A stretch of DNA of 64,000 bases from the NCBI GenBank assembly GCA_016707115.1, contig JADJIH010000003.1:62001-126000 (forward strand), given 5' to 3'. Made by a program: the position numbers and the translations under genes. Below are positions 28,797 through 38,480 of this stretch, piece by piece (positions within the stretch are counted from its first letter, which is position 1; each line of letters starts with the position of its first letter). The notes under the pieces are model-generated. The model worked only from the letters and a program-made list of their open reading frames with translations. It was not told the DNA's origin and made no database searches. The DNA is from Ignavibacteriales bacterium (lineage in GTDB: Bacteria > Bacteroidota > Ignavibacteria > Ignavibacteriales > Ignavibacteriaceae).

Positions 28797-29561
28797 TCAG
28801 ACACTTAACTTTTTAAGATTCTTATAAAATCTTCTGCTTACCTGGATTGCATTATTAGAGTTATTTAAGTGAACTGAATATTGGTTTAATGAATTCTTTT
28901 CAATTTTATTAACCTGGTTAATATTAATTATACATGAGCGGTGAATCCTTATAAATGAGCTGGTCGGTAAAATCATTTCCCAGTTTTTTAAGGATTTTTT
29001 AATGATAAACTTCTTTTTGCCGGTTGTATAAATATTTGAATACTGTCTTTCTGCCATCAGGTAAATTATCTCATTATAATTAAGCGGATAAGATTTGTTA
29101 CCAAGTTTGATTATAATTTTCTCAGATTCATTTTGATAATCTTTATCTGATTTTTGTGCAAGAGTAAGTGATCTGATCAGTTCAAATTTTTCCAACCTGT
29201 TCTTTATAACTAATAAAAGATTCTCTGAGTCGTATGGCTTGAAGATATAGTCATCTGCCCCAAGATTCATTCCTTTTCTAAAATTTGTTATGTCTATTAA
29301 TGCTGTAAGGTATAAAAAGGGCAATTGTTTAAGATCATTTTCCCGGGAAAGAATTTCAATAACTTCAAATCCAGTTATGTCTGGCATCATAATATCACAG
29401 ATTACTAAATCAGGTTTAAAAATATATGCTTTATCAATTCCTTCTTTGCCGTTTTCTGCAACCCAAACTTCATAATTTTGTAATTCAAGAAGATTTTTCA
29501 AATTATCACTAATAATTTCATCATCTTCAATTACTAATATTTTTTTCTTCTGAGATTTCAC
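28797..29561 (-). CDS. LytTR-family response regulator
   Basis: 254 residues. N-terminal receiver (1-120) with acidic pocket EDDE, acceptor Asp 56 in LVICDIMMPD and conserved Lys in DDYIFKPYD; linker; C-terminal LytTR DNA-binding domain (about 150-252; IIYLMAERQYSNIYT, FIRIHRSCIININQV). It is expected to bind a direct-repeat operator when phosphorylated. The start is GTG at 29561 without a clear ribosome binding site, so the first few residues are uncertain. No cognate kinase is adjacent; the chemotaxis pair follows 170 bases downstream. Confidence 0.92.
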   Translation of the reverse strand: MKSQKKKILVIEDDEIISDNLKNLLELQNYEVWVAENGKEGIDKAYIFKPDLVICDIMMPDITGFEVIEILSRENDLKQLPFLYLTALIDITNFRKGMNLGADDYIFKPYDSENLLLVIKNRLEKFELIRSLTLAQKSDKDYQNESEKIIIKLGNKSYPLNYNEIIYLMAERQYSNIYTTGKKKFIIKKSLKNWEMILPTSSFIRIHRSCIININQVNKIEKNSLNQYSVHLNNSNNAIQVSRRFYKNLKKLSV

Positions 29562-29742
29562 AAATCAGCTACATTGTTAAAAATTATTAAATAACCTCAC
29601 TTAATTATAATCGAACTATCCAAAGACTAGTTAATAGTATTAAATCACTTAAATCTTTCTAAATGTTACCGCACTTATTTCGATTTCCGGTCAAAATCAT
29701 TATATATTAAAGTTGTTTATCCTCCTAACCCCTTAAATTTTA

Positions 29743-29773
29743 TTGACTTTCTTAGCCTTTACCCGTAAGTTTG
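29743..29773 (+). promoter_or_regulatory. Bacteroidetes-type promoter candidate for secDF
   Basis: TTG at 29743-29745 and TAAGTTTG at 29766-29773, 20 bases apart, match the Bacteroidetes housekeeping pattern (TTG near -33, TAnnTTTG near -7). It lies about 50 bases before the secD start. Use of this promoter form in this organism is an inference. Confidence 0.4.
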
Positions 29774-29821
29774 ACAGCTATTTTTTTAAAGACCCTTTTA
29801 GTCACTAAAATTTATTAAAGC

Positions 29822-31771
29822 ATGAAAGAATACAGATTTAAGATCATTCTCATCCTAGCATTTACTGCATTAAGCATTTATTTGCTATATCCTACTTTTC
29901 AGGATTATCAGAACAACAAATCATTAACTGCAACTCTTGAAGCCACCAGAGACAAGGTACAAAAGCTAAACCCGGATTTATCAAAAGATCAGGTAGAAAA
30001 GCTGGTTACTCTCGTAGAAGACAGCATCAAAATTGCTGATCCTTCAATCCTTGATGCAAGAAAAAAACGAGTTAAACTCGGCTTGGATCTTCAGGGCGGT
30101 ATGAGGGTTGTTCTGGAAGTTAATACCGGCAAATTATTAGAAAAAATTGCTAACAATCCAGATGATGTTTTCAAAAAGGTATTAGCAGAAGCTCAAAAAG
30201 AAGCTTTAAAAACTGATGAATCAGTTGTTGATATACTTGGCAGAAAATTTCTGGAAAGGAATATAAGATTAAGCAGATATTACGGAACTATTAGACAAGA
30301 TGATGCTGAAATTATGGATGAATTAACAAAATCATCCGAAGATGCTGTTAATCGCGCAATGGAAATTATTAGAAACAGAGTTGATCAATACGGTGTTTCT
30401 GAGCCATCTATTTCAAGACAAGGAAGCAGAAGAATTATTGTTGAACTTCCTGGGGTTGCAAAAGAAGAAGAAGCAAAACAGCTTTTACAGGGCACTGCTT
30501 TATTGGAATTCAGGTTGGTTAAAGATGCTGAATTAACTTATCCTATCATGCAAAGAATTGATGATGTTCTTGCAAAGAGAACTGAATCAGGTGTTAAAGA
30601 TTCATTAGGTAATGATGTTGCTTCATTGGATACTACGACAAAGAAAACTGATACTACTTCTCTTACGGATTCAACTTCACAGCTTTCAGAGGATGAACAA
30701 AGAGCGAAATTTCAAGTTGAGCATCCGTTCTTTACTGCAGCAGTTTTAAATCCTCAAAGTCCTTTCGCTGACGCTTATGTTAGCAAAGATGATAGAAATA
30801 AAATTGAATATTGGTTAGGCTTACCTGAAGTACAAAAAGTAATCCCCGATAACGTTGAGTTTGTATTTTCAGCAAAACCATTTACCTCTGAAGATGGCAA
30901 ACAAATTTTTGTTATGTATATGGTTAATAAAACACCTGAACTAACAGGTGGGGTTGTTACAGATGCACAAGCCACCATAGACCAAACAACTTCAACTCCA
31001 ATTGTAAATATGGAAATGAATTCCGAAGGTGCAACTGATTGGGCTAGAATAACCGGAGCAAACGTTGGAAAAAGAATTGCTATTATGCTCGATGGTGTTG
31101 TGTTTACTGCACCAAATGTAAAAGGTAAAATTCCTGGCGGTCGTTCACAGATTGAAGGTTCAGAAAGTATGGAAGAAGCAAAACTGCTAGAGATCGTACT
31201 AAAGGCCGGTGCACTTCCAGCTCCTGTTGATGTAATTGAAGAAAGAATTGTTGGACCATCTTTAGGTCAGGATTCTATCTCAAGCGGATTTAGTTCTGCT
31301 ATGATAGGTTACATTCTCGTGGGTTTGTTTATGATTATATATTACAGACAAGCTGGAACAATTTCTGCACTTACACTTGTTCTTGTTATACTTTTTATTC
31401 TTGGCATTCTGGCTGGATTTGGTGCAACTCTAACATTACCAGGTATAGCAGGTATCGTACTTACAATTGGTATGGCGGTGGATGCCAACGTGCTGATCTT
31501 CGAAAGAATAAGAGAAGAAATGGCTACCGGCAAAACAATGAAAGCTTCTATTGATAGCGGTTTTTCAAGAGCTTATTCAGCTATTATCGATTCAAACATT
31601 ACAACATTTTTTACAGGTATTATTCTTTACCAATTTGGTACCGGTCCTATTCAGGGATTTGCTCTAACACTTATGATTGGTATTGCAGCAACACTTTTTG
31701 GTGCCCTTGTTATTTCAAGACTTGTGTTAGATGTCCTCGTTTCAAGAGGCGTTAAAATCAGCGTAGGTTAA
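29822..31771 (+). CDS. secD: Protein translocase subunit SecD
   Basis: 649 residues. One N-terminal membrane helix (residues 6-24), a large periplasmic region starting with LGLDLQGGMRVVLEV (the SecD D1 motif), and five C-terminal membrane helices with TIGMAVDANVLIFERIREE. It uses the proton gradient to pull secreted proteins through SecYEG. A Thr/Ser-rich low-complexity insertion (around residues 270-295, DTTTKKTDTTSLTDSTS) sits in the periplasmic part and is longer than in model SecD proteins. secF follows after 27 bases. Confidence 0.96.
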   Translation: MKEYRFKIILILAFTALSIYLLYPTFQDYQNNKSLTATLEATRDKVQKLNPDLSKDQVEKLVTLVEDSIKIADPSILDARKKRVKLGLDLQGGMRVVLEVNTGKLLEKIANNPDDVFKKVLAEAQKEALKTDESVVDILGRKFLERNIRLSRYYGTIRQDDAEIMDELTKSSEDAVNRAMEIIRNRVDQYGVSEPSISRQGSRRIIVELPGVAKEEEAKQLLQGTALLEFRLVKDAELTYPIMQRIDDVLAKRTESGVKDSLGNDVASLDTTTKKTDTTSLTDSTSQLSEDEQRAKFQVEHPFFTAAVLNPQSPFADAYVSKDDRNKIEYWLGLPEVQKVIPDNVEFVFSAKPFTSEDGKQIFVMYMVNKTPELTGGVVTDAQATIDQTTSTPIVNMEMNSEGATDWARITGANVGKRIAIMLDGVVFTAPNVKGKIPGGRSQIEGSESMEEAKLLEIVLKAGALPAPVDVIEERIVGPSLGQDSISSGFSSAMIGYILVGLFMIIYYRQAGTISALTLVLVILFILGILAGFGATLTLPGIAGIVLTIGMAVDANVLIFERIREEMATGKTMKASIDSGFSRAYSAIIDSNITTFFTGIILYQFGTGPIQGFALTLMIGIAATLFGALVISRLVLDVLVSRGVKISVG

Positions 31772-31798
31772 AATTTTTATTAAGGAGTTAATTTATAA

Positions 31799-32941
31799 AT
31801 GCGAGTATTTCATAATTTAAATGTAGATTTTTTAGGTAAGAGAAAGTTTTTCTATATGTTTTCTCTTGCTTTATTCTTAATCGGATTGCTAAATGTTGTA
31901 TTCAGAGGATTAAGTTTCGGCATTGATTTTAAAGGCGGCTCCGAAATTGTTCTTCAGTTTGAAAAGCAAATAGATATTACCCAGGTTAGAGGCAATATTG
32001 AAAATATCGGACTTGGCAATGTTGAAGTAAGAACATTTGGCGGAGAAACCGGTGCTCTTATAAGAACAGAACTTCAGGAATTACCAAAAGATGTTTACCC
32101 AAGAGTTGTTAAAAATGTGGAGGATGAAATTAAAAGCATAATACCAAATGTGGCTTTTAATGTTGTTGAAAAAACTTCAACCTCAATAACTTATTCTTTC
32201 CCTAATCCTGATACAACAAATTTAGTTTCGGAAAGACTTTTAGCTGCAGGATTTCAGTCGGGTAAAGTTTCTGAAGAACCTGATAACACGCAAATTGATG
32301 TAAGTGTTGGTATTTCTGAATGGATAAAAGAAAATCTTAGAGAAAAAATAACCGGAAACTCTTTTAGAGTAATTAAAGAAGATCGAGTAGGACCAAAAGT
32401 AGGTGATGAATTAAAAAGAGATGCTGTGATTGCTGTCTTCTTATCATTACTTGTAATTCTTATTTACTTGGGATTTAGATTTAAGTTTGTCTTTGCTATC
32501 GGTGCGGTTGCAGCACTCTTCCACGATGTATTGATTACTCTTGGACTTTATGCAGCATTGTATGGCGTTATACCAGGCTTAAACTTAGACATTGATCTTT
32601 CTGTGGTTGCTGCGTTCCTTACACTTGTTGGTTACTCAATCAATGATACTGTTATAGTTTTTGATCGTGTTCGAGAGAATATGAAAATCCACAAAACTCT
32701 ACCTTTGATGGAAATTATAAATAAAAGCATTAATCAAACGATGAGCAGAACAATTATTACTGCCTTCACAACTTTAATATCTGTATTCGTTCTTTTACTT
32801 CTAGGCGGAGACGTATTAAGAGCATTCGCTTTTACTCTTTTCTTCGGTATAATAATCGGAACTTACTCTTCAATCTTCGTAGCAAGTGCATTTGTACTTG
32901 AGTATGCTGAAAAGACAAAGAAGAAAGTTCAATTTTCTTAA
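31799..32941 (+). CDS. secF: Protein translocase subunit SecF
   Basis: 380 residues. N-terminal helix, FGIDFKGGSEIVLQFE (the SecF counterpart of the D1 motif), periplasmic domain to about residue 200, then five membrane helices with SINDTVIVFDRVREN. Slightly longer than typical SecF (about 310-330) owing to an extended periplasmic domain. Forms a complex with SecD. AAGGAG lies just upstream of the ATG, and a terminator follows the gene. Confidence 0.96.
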   Translation: MRVFHNLNVDFLGKRKFFYMFSLALFLIGLLNVVFRGLSFGIDFKGGSEIVLQFEKQIDITQVRGNIENIGLGNVEVRTFGGETGALIRTELQELPKDVYPRVVKNVEDEIKSIIPNVAFNVVEKTSTSITYSFPNPDTTNLVSERLLAAGFQSGKVSEEPDNTQIDVSVGISEWIKENLREKITGNSFRVIKEDRVGPKVGDELKRDAVIAVFLSLLVILIYLGFRFKFVFAIGAVAALFHDVLITLGLYAALYGVIPGLNLDIDLSVVAAFLTLVGYSINDTVIVFDRVRENMKIHKTLPLMEIINKSINQTMSRTIITAFTTLISVFVLLLLGGDVLRAFAFTLFFGIIIGTYSSIFVASAFVLEYAEKTKKKVQFS

Positions 32942-32956
32942 GAATTACATTATCTC

Positions 32957-32992
32957 AAAAAAAGCCGATGATTGTTCATCGGCTTTTTTTTA
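32957..32992. terminator. Bidirectional terminator after secF
   Basis: 8-bp GC-rich stem GCCGATGA (32964-32971) with TCATCGGC (32976-32983), flanked by A7 and T8, so the hairpin extends and works from both sides: for secDF (plus) and for the signalling operon ending at 33022 (minus). Confidence 0.93.
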
Positions 32993-33021
32993 TAATTCAA
33001 GATTATAAGTCTAATTTATCT

Positions 33022-34179
33022 TTACTCTTCTCTAATTAAGACCAGGCAATTTCCAACGGCTCTTTCACCAGTATTATCAGATGGACTATTAACCACTTTA
33101 TTATTTATAATCATGGTAGTTGATCCGCCGCCATCTAGATTTAATCCTTGATATATTCCTTCATCAATCATTAAGTCAGCAAACTCCAAAAGACTCATTC
33201 CACGACTCATTTGTTGTCTTCCATCAACGGTGATAAAGTAAACGGTTGTGCTGTCTTTAGAAAAACCAACTCCTGTTCTTGGATGTCTGTTTTCAGAAAA
33301 TCTCTGAATTACACCTTCAATATTTAGATTAGATTTAATAAGACTTTTCCCATCTTTAACAAGTTGAGGCCAACCGCCAGTAAGACTTCGAATATTAGTA
33401 AAGTTTGGATTTAACTTAAGAAGAAGTTTAATCGTATCACCAATTTCAAATTCTCTCGAGAGATAGTATGCATATTTATTATTTGCTGAAATTATAAATC
33501 CATCGTTAGGAATCTCTGTATGCCCTGCCTGCTTAAGTGAATCACCAATTGTAAAAAAAGTGGTATCAGCTGATTGTCCGGCTGGAATTAATAACACTTC
33601 GCTTACTGCCCATGTTTCGGGAACAACAGGTGTGTAATTTCCTTGAAATGAATTATAGATTGTAATTGAATTGCTATCCGCTTTAGAATTGATCCGTCTG
33701 ATCTCTTCAATTGTTCCATCAGGAAAAAATACGTTTCCTGAAAAGACGAATTGTTCTAGTAATAGTTTGTTATCGTAAGTTATGGCAAGCTGAGAATTTA
33801 CAAATGTATTAAATGGCGAGTCTGTGAATTTAACAGCTTTAACAAACTTACCTTCAGAAATCATATTGTTAATTACTTCACCATCCTGTTCGAAAAAATC
33901 CGCATTTAATGCTGCTATAACTTGATATCCTGAATCTGAAAGTGCTTTTGATATATCACTTGTCTTTTCTCTTTCATTCAAAAGGTTTTTAGCTTTAACA
34001 GAACTTAAATAATAACGGCCCTGCGATAAATTAACTTTCAATACATTAATCATAAGAGTATCAGTGGAGTTGATTATTGTTTTATGAACAACTCCTGGAA
34101 ATACAATTTTCTCATCAATTTTTTTTTGGGCATTTGATATTGTAAAAAGTAGGCAGAGTAAAATGATAAAATTTTTCAT
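33022..34179 (-). CDS. Secreted phosphodiester glycosidase (NAGPA-domain) family protein
   Basis: 385 residues with a signal peptide (MKNFIILLCLLFTISNAQ). The C-terminal half carries the NAGPA-type signatures: RHPRTGVGF, FITVDGRQQMSRGMSLLEFA and LNLDGGGSTTM. The family is named after the mammalian enzyme that uncovers mannose 6-phosphate; bacterial members act on phosphodiester-linked sugars of the cell envelope or exopolysaccharide. The gene starts 36 bases after a broken phosphatase gene and ends at the shared terminator, so it may be read as the last gene of that signalling operon. Confidence 0.9.
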   Translation of the reverse strand: MKNFIILLCLLFTISNAQKKIDEKIVFPGVVHKTIINSTDTLMINVLKVNLSQGRYYLSSVKAKNLLNEREKTSDISKALSDSGYQVIAALNADFFEQDGEVINNMISEGKFVKAVKFTDSPFNTFVNSQLAITYDNKLLLEQFVFSGNVFFPDGTIEEIRRINSKADSNSITIYNSFQGNYTPVVPETWAVSEVLLIPAGQSADTTFFTIGDSLKQAGHTEIPNDGFIISANNKYAYYLSREFEIGDTIKLLLKLNPNFTNIRSLTGGWPQLVKDGKSLIKSNLNIEGVIQRFSENRHPRTGVGFSKDSTTVYFITVDGRQQMSRGMSLLEFADLMIDEGIYQGLNLDGGGSTTMIINNKVVNSPSDNTGERAVGNCLVLIREE

Positions 34180-34215
34180 GAATATAAATTCCCACTAATT
34201 CTGAAGTAAAATTTT

Positions 34216-35964
34216 TCAGTTAACTTTTACAATGACCATAGTCATATCATCATTAGGCAGAGCTGAACCTCTAAAGTATTTTACTTCACTCCATACTTTA
34301 TTCATTACTTCTGTTGAGCGAGTGTTTGCTTTACCTTTTAAAATTTCGGTAAGTTTTTCTTCACCAAACATTTCATCCTTTTCATTCATTGCTTCAGTAA
34401 TTCCATCTGAAAAGAATGCAAATATCTGATTTGATTTTGTTTTTATTTCAACTTCCTGTAAAGTTCTATCAAACACTTCACCTTTTTCAAGTCCTAAACC
34501 AATGCCTTCGGTCTTAATCGATTCAACAGTTCCATTATTAGCAGTGAGTAGCGGCATATGACCGGCACGGCAGAATCTAACGGTTTTAGTCTCAGTATCA
34601 AATAAAGCAAGTGTCATAGTTATAAACCAGCTTCTCTCAATAGATTCATATAACCGTTTATTAATTTCAATCAGAATTTCTTTTGGACTAGTACTTATTT
34701 TTGTTGCTATCTGAACCATCGTTTGCAGTTTTGTCATGTATAATGATGCAGATAATCCTTTACCGGAAACATCTCCAACAGCAACAAATAATTTTGTATC
34801 TGAAAGTTGAATAAGATCATAATAATCACCACCAACTTGCATTGCAGGAATCATCTCACCACATATATCTAAGCCATTAAGATTAGGAACACATTTGGGT
34901 AATAATCCTTGCTGTATTTTTCTTGCAAGATCAAGATCCCTTTCAATTTTTATTTTTTCCGATTCAGATTGATAGAGTCTTGCATTTTCCAATGAAATAG
35001 CTATTTGATTTGCTGCGGCATTTAAAAGTTCAACATCTTTACCGCCAAATTTGGATCCCGAATACTTTAGACCAAACAAAAGTGCACCAACAACTTTAGA
35101 TTTTACAATCATCGGTATTATTGAATAAACACCTTCTTCAATTAATCTATCGGCTTTATCGGGAAAAACTCTAATGAAGTCCTGTTGTTCGATTACAGGA
35201 GTATTTGATACTAACGCTTTTTCATTAAAGACGGCAATGAGATTAGATTTTTCAATTATACAGTTTGGATTTGAAAATCCTATACCACGGGATAATGTTA
35301 ATATATCTTTTGAATAATCTCGTAATAGAATTCCAAATTTATTAATCTTAAGTGCATCAATAAAAGTTGAACATGTAAGATCGATTATCTTATCAGTTCC
35401 AACTACGGTTGATACATCATTGCTGAATTGAATAAGTACTTTTTGATATGCGAACTGTTCCGGATAAAATTTTCTTGTAAGGAAATCCTGAAATCGATCT
35501 TTAGTTGATTGAAAAACAAATGCAAAAATCAGAAAGAAAATACCAGCAACAAATCCTTGATTTTCTGCACCAACAAAACTTCCTATTCCCTGCCCAAGTA
35601 AATAAATAATTACAAAATAAATTCCAGCAACTGTGGCCATTGCTGCACCATAAATAATTGTATTTCTAACCACAATGCTAACATCAAGCAGATGATATTT
35701 AAATATCGCATAAGCAAATATGATTGGAACAAATACAATTAATACTATCGGCATATAATATTCAGGAGAATTAAAAACTGTATCCGATATAGCTGGAGCT
35801 ATTGTGCCAACGTACAATTGGATGAGCATGCCGAAAGTAAACGCTATCACAAATAATAATAATGGTTTTTTATTATCAGGATTTTTTTTTTTATGTATTG
35901 AATAATCAATGAAACCAAGGAAAGCAAGATAAATTAAAAATGCAATTCGTAAATTGTTTGCCAA
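34216..35964 (-). CDS. SpoIIE-type phosphatase with membrane and GAF domains (3' part of a degraded gene)
   Basis: 582 residues from a TTG at 35964. Four membrane helices (residues 5-150), a GAF domain (about 180-335), the lead-in helix IKIERDLDLARKIQQGLLP, and a PP2C domain with VGGDYYDLIQL, VGDVSGKG, SDGITEA and NDDMTMVIV, all intact. However the same frame is protein-like further upstream through three stop codons, and the TTG has no ribosome binding site. The PDZ+TM ORF at 36326-36775 appears to be the original 5' end. The intact parent would have been a PDZ-TM-GAF-phosphatase of about 850 residues. This remaining part may be silent. Confidence 0.82.
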   Translation of the reverse strand: MANNLRIAFLIYLAFLGFIDYSIHKKKNPDNKKPLLLFVIAFTFGMLIQLYVGTIAPAISDTVFNSPEYYMPIVLIVFVPIIFAYAIFKYHLLDVSIVVRNTIIYGAAMATVAGIYFVIIYLLGQGIGSFVGAENQGFVAGIFFLIFAFVFQSTKDRFQDFLTRKFYPEQFAYQKVLIQFSNDVSTVVGTDKIIDLTCSTFIDALKINKFGILLRDYSKDILTLSRGIGFSNPNCIIEKSNLIAVFNEKALVSNTPVIEQQDFIRVFPDKADRLIEEGVYSIIPMIVKSKVVGALLFGLKYSGSKFGGKDVELLNAAANQIAISLENARLYQSESEKIKIERDLDLARKIQQGLLPKCVPNLNGLDICGEMIPAMQVGGDYYDLIQLSDTKLFVAVGDVSGKGLSASLYMTKLQTMVQIATKISTSPKEILIEINKRLYESIERSWFITMTLALFDTETKTVRFCRAGHMPLLTANNGTVESIKTEGIGLGLEKGEVFDRTLQEVEIKTKSNQIFAFFSDGITEAMNEKDEMFGEEKLTEILKGKANTRSTEVMNKVWSEVKYFRGSALPNDDMTMVIVKVN

Positions 35965-36325
35965 AGATTAAACCATTTTTGAGATTTAAAAATTTGTAAA
36001 ACCAAGAGAAATCGCAAGAGAAATTCCGACAGACTAAAAATTACAACAGATAGTTATAATTATTATTTTAACAGATTTTTTTCTTTGAGAATTTAAATTG
36101 AACCGGAAAAGACCAAACAAAGTAAAGAAATAAAAATAATGGCACCAAAACCTGGCTGATCATTACAATGCACCTGCAAAAAATGCCACTTAATGGATCT
36201 GTTAAGGAAGATCTGAAATAAATATCATCAAATGGAAATAGAACATTTGCAGACAGCTAAAACATAAAATACGCCAATTGCAAAAAATAATTTTTGAGCA
36301 AGTCCATCCGGTTTTGCACTATAAA
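35965..36325 (-). pseudogene. Degenerate middle of the PDZ-TM-GAF phosphatase gene
   Basis: 361 bases without an intact frame but clearly coding in origin. Minus-strand reading gives protein-like stretches in successive frames: FLVYSAKPDGLAQKLFF, then LFPFDDIYFRSSLTDPLSG and [15 protein letters not shown], then KKSVKIIIITICCNF. Frame changes lie near 36340, 36250 and in an A7 run at 36076-36082. After that the frame is that of the 582-residue ORF, interrupted by stops at 36036, 35988 and 35970 (TAG, TAA, TAA; each one C-to-T change from a Gln codon). The stretch between stops (SVGISLAISLGFTNF) still reads as a membrane helix. Confidence 0.8.
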
Positions 36326-36775
36326 CTAAAAACCAATCAATAAATATAACAGTGCGCTTATAGACTGCGCTAATGCACCAAATTGAATTAGTTTTTTAAC
36401 GTAAACTTTTGTGTGAACAATTTTACCATCAGGTTTTTGGATCGTATAATCAGCATATTCACCAGATTTGAATTCATTAAGGATTCTTTGCGCCTCAAAA
36501 GTAGTTTTAAGGTTTTTATTATCAATCTGTAGAAGTAAATCTCCGTCTCTTATTCCTGCATTATATGTGACACCTTCAATCTTAACATTTTTAAATACCA
36601 TTTTCATAGAATCTTGAGTTACCTTTATTGGGTCCCAGATACATTCATCATTTGAAGTGACTCTTATTTCAAGTGAAAAATAAATAGAGAGCACAGCAGT
36701 AAAAGCAAGGATTAAAGTTAATCCTGAGGCTATGTTTAACCTATATTTAAGAAAAAATCTTTTAAGGTTATTCAT
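36326..36775 (-). pseudogene. PDZ-like and membrane N-terminal part of the degraded phosphatase gene
   Basis: 149 residues. Membrane helix (about 12-33), a PDZ-like domain (GVTYNAGIRDGDLLLQIDNK, then EYADYTIQKPDG) and the beginning of another membrane helix (ALAQSISALLYL), where the frame is lost. Shifting by one base continues the helix (IDWFLVYSAKPDG). It starts at ATG 36775, 24 bases after the restored stop of the upstream phosphatase gene. As a separate product it would be a truncated membrane-anchored PDZ protein; more likely it is the head of one broken gene covering 34216-36775. Confidence 0.72.
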
Positions 36776-36799
36776 CGTATTAAACTAATTCTTTTTTGA

Positions 36800-38480
36800 T
36801 CATTTTACTTTTAGAACAACTAAAGTTATATCATCAGATTGATGTGCGCCATTAGTAAATCTTTGCACTTCACTTTGTATTTCCTTTAAAATAGTTTCGG
36901 CTGAAGCGCCTGCCATTTCTAAGAGATAATTTTTCTAAAGCTTCGTCGGAAAATTCCTCGCTTTTTTTATTCATAGCTTCAGAAATACCATCTGTAAACA
37001 TTACAAGTACATCATCTTTCATTAATTGTATCTTTTCAGATCGATAAGGCAAAATGGTTTTCATCACGCCAAGAATCATTCCACCGATTTCAAGTTTTAT
37101 GATTTTCCCGTCTCTTATAAGCAAAGGTGGATTATGACCAGCATTTACATACTCAAAAGTCATATCGATATTATTTAGTATTCCCCAGAAAAATGTAATG
37201 AATTTTCCATCAGCAGTATTTTTTGAGATAAGATCATTTATTAATCCGGTTGCCTCATCCAAAGGAACATTCTGTCTGCATATAACTTGCAAAAATGCCT
37301 GCATATTAGCCATAAGCAATGATGCGGGAACGCCTTTGCCCGATACATCCGCAATTGCAACAACACAATCATCTTTATCAAGTTCAATTATGTCATAATA
37401 ATCACCACCAACTTGTTTTGAGGATACATTTACAGCAGCTATATCAAAATTTTTGTATACAGGAATTTTTTGTGGAAGTAGATTTCTTTGGATCTCCCTT
37501 GCAAGATCTAATTCTTCTTCCATCTTTTGTTTTTCTAATGCTTCCCTAAAAAGTCTTCTGTTTTCCATTGAAATGATTGCAAGACTTCCAACAGAAAAAA
37601 TAAATTCTATATCAGCATCAGTGTAATCAAAATTATTTATTCTTCTACCTAAAATAATCAGTCCTTTTGTCTTTCCCTGTATCTGCATCGGAACAATTAC
37701 TTCTATTCCCATTCCATATAATGAAGGAAATAACAAAGCAACTTGTTCTTTGTTTAGTGAAGTATCAATTCTATGATAATCGATTTTACGTAAATTTTTA
37801 AGGAGTTCTTCAACCGGCAGTTTTGGTTCAATAACCTCAATATCATTTCCTTCAAATCTAAACAGAGCATATTTCTGCACAAGAAATTGTCCAATCAATG
37901 CAAAGATTAGTAATCGTGTAACTTTGGTAGATTCAGAAAATAAACCAAACTCTTTACTTAGTTCAAATAGTGAACTTAGTCGTTGTATTCTTGAATCAAG
38001 CTCACGATTAACTAATTTTAATTCTTCAACTATTAGTGAGTTCTGAATAGCTGAAGCAGCGATATTTAAAATTGTTTTTAGAAAATCTAGATCATCCTTT
38101 AAATAATCCTGCTTGTTAAGTTTTTCACCCAGGCATACAATACCAACACACTCATTTGATGAACTAATTTTTTCGGAAGCTAAAAGATTATTTTCAGTAA
38201 AGAATTTAGTAAAATCATCATTTTCAGTACAATCTTCGTTTGCATCAATATCAGGGAAAAGTAAAATTTTATCTTCACTAATTCCTTTATAGGATTTAAT
38301 CTGCAATTTTCCATTTATGTTTAAGGCAATAATCCCTCTTGTAGCTAAAAACTTTCCAAGACAAGTTAGCAGTACATTATTCAGAATAAAATTAAGATCG
38401 AGGCTGGAATTAATTACTCGGCTGAATTCAACCAGCGCTGTAAGATTACGTTTAGCTTTTAAATTATCATTATCCTGCAT
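36800..38480 (-). CDS. Tandem-GAF SpoIIE-type phosphatase, frameshifted near its C-terminus
   Basis: The frame opened at ATG 38480 gives 536 residues and stops at 36870: GAF-like domain (10-150), coiled linker, second GAF (about 180-300), lead-in MEEELDLAREIQRNLLP and a PP2C domain with VGGDYYDIIEL, IADVSGKG, NAGHNPP and TDGISEA. The last 18 residues are basic and unlike the family. Moving one base near 36919-36921 restores EMAGASAETILKEIQ and the essential ending QSDDITLVVLKVK, with a stop at 36800. In the present frame the final metal-binding Asp pair is lost, so the enzyme should be inactive unless the shift is a sequencing error. It overlaps the RsbW-like gene by 11 bases. Confidence 0.85.
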
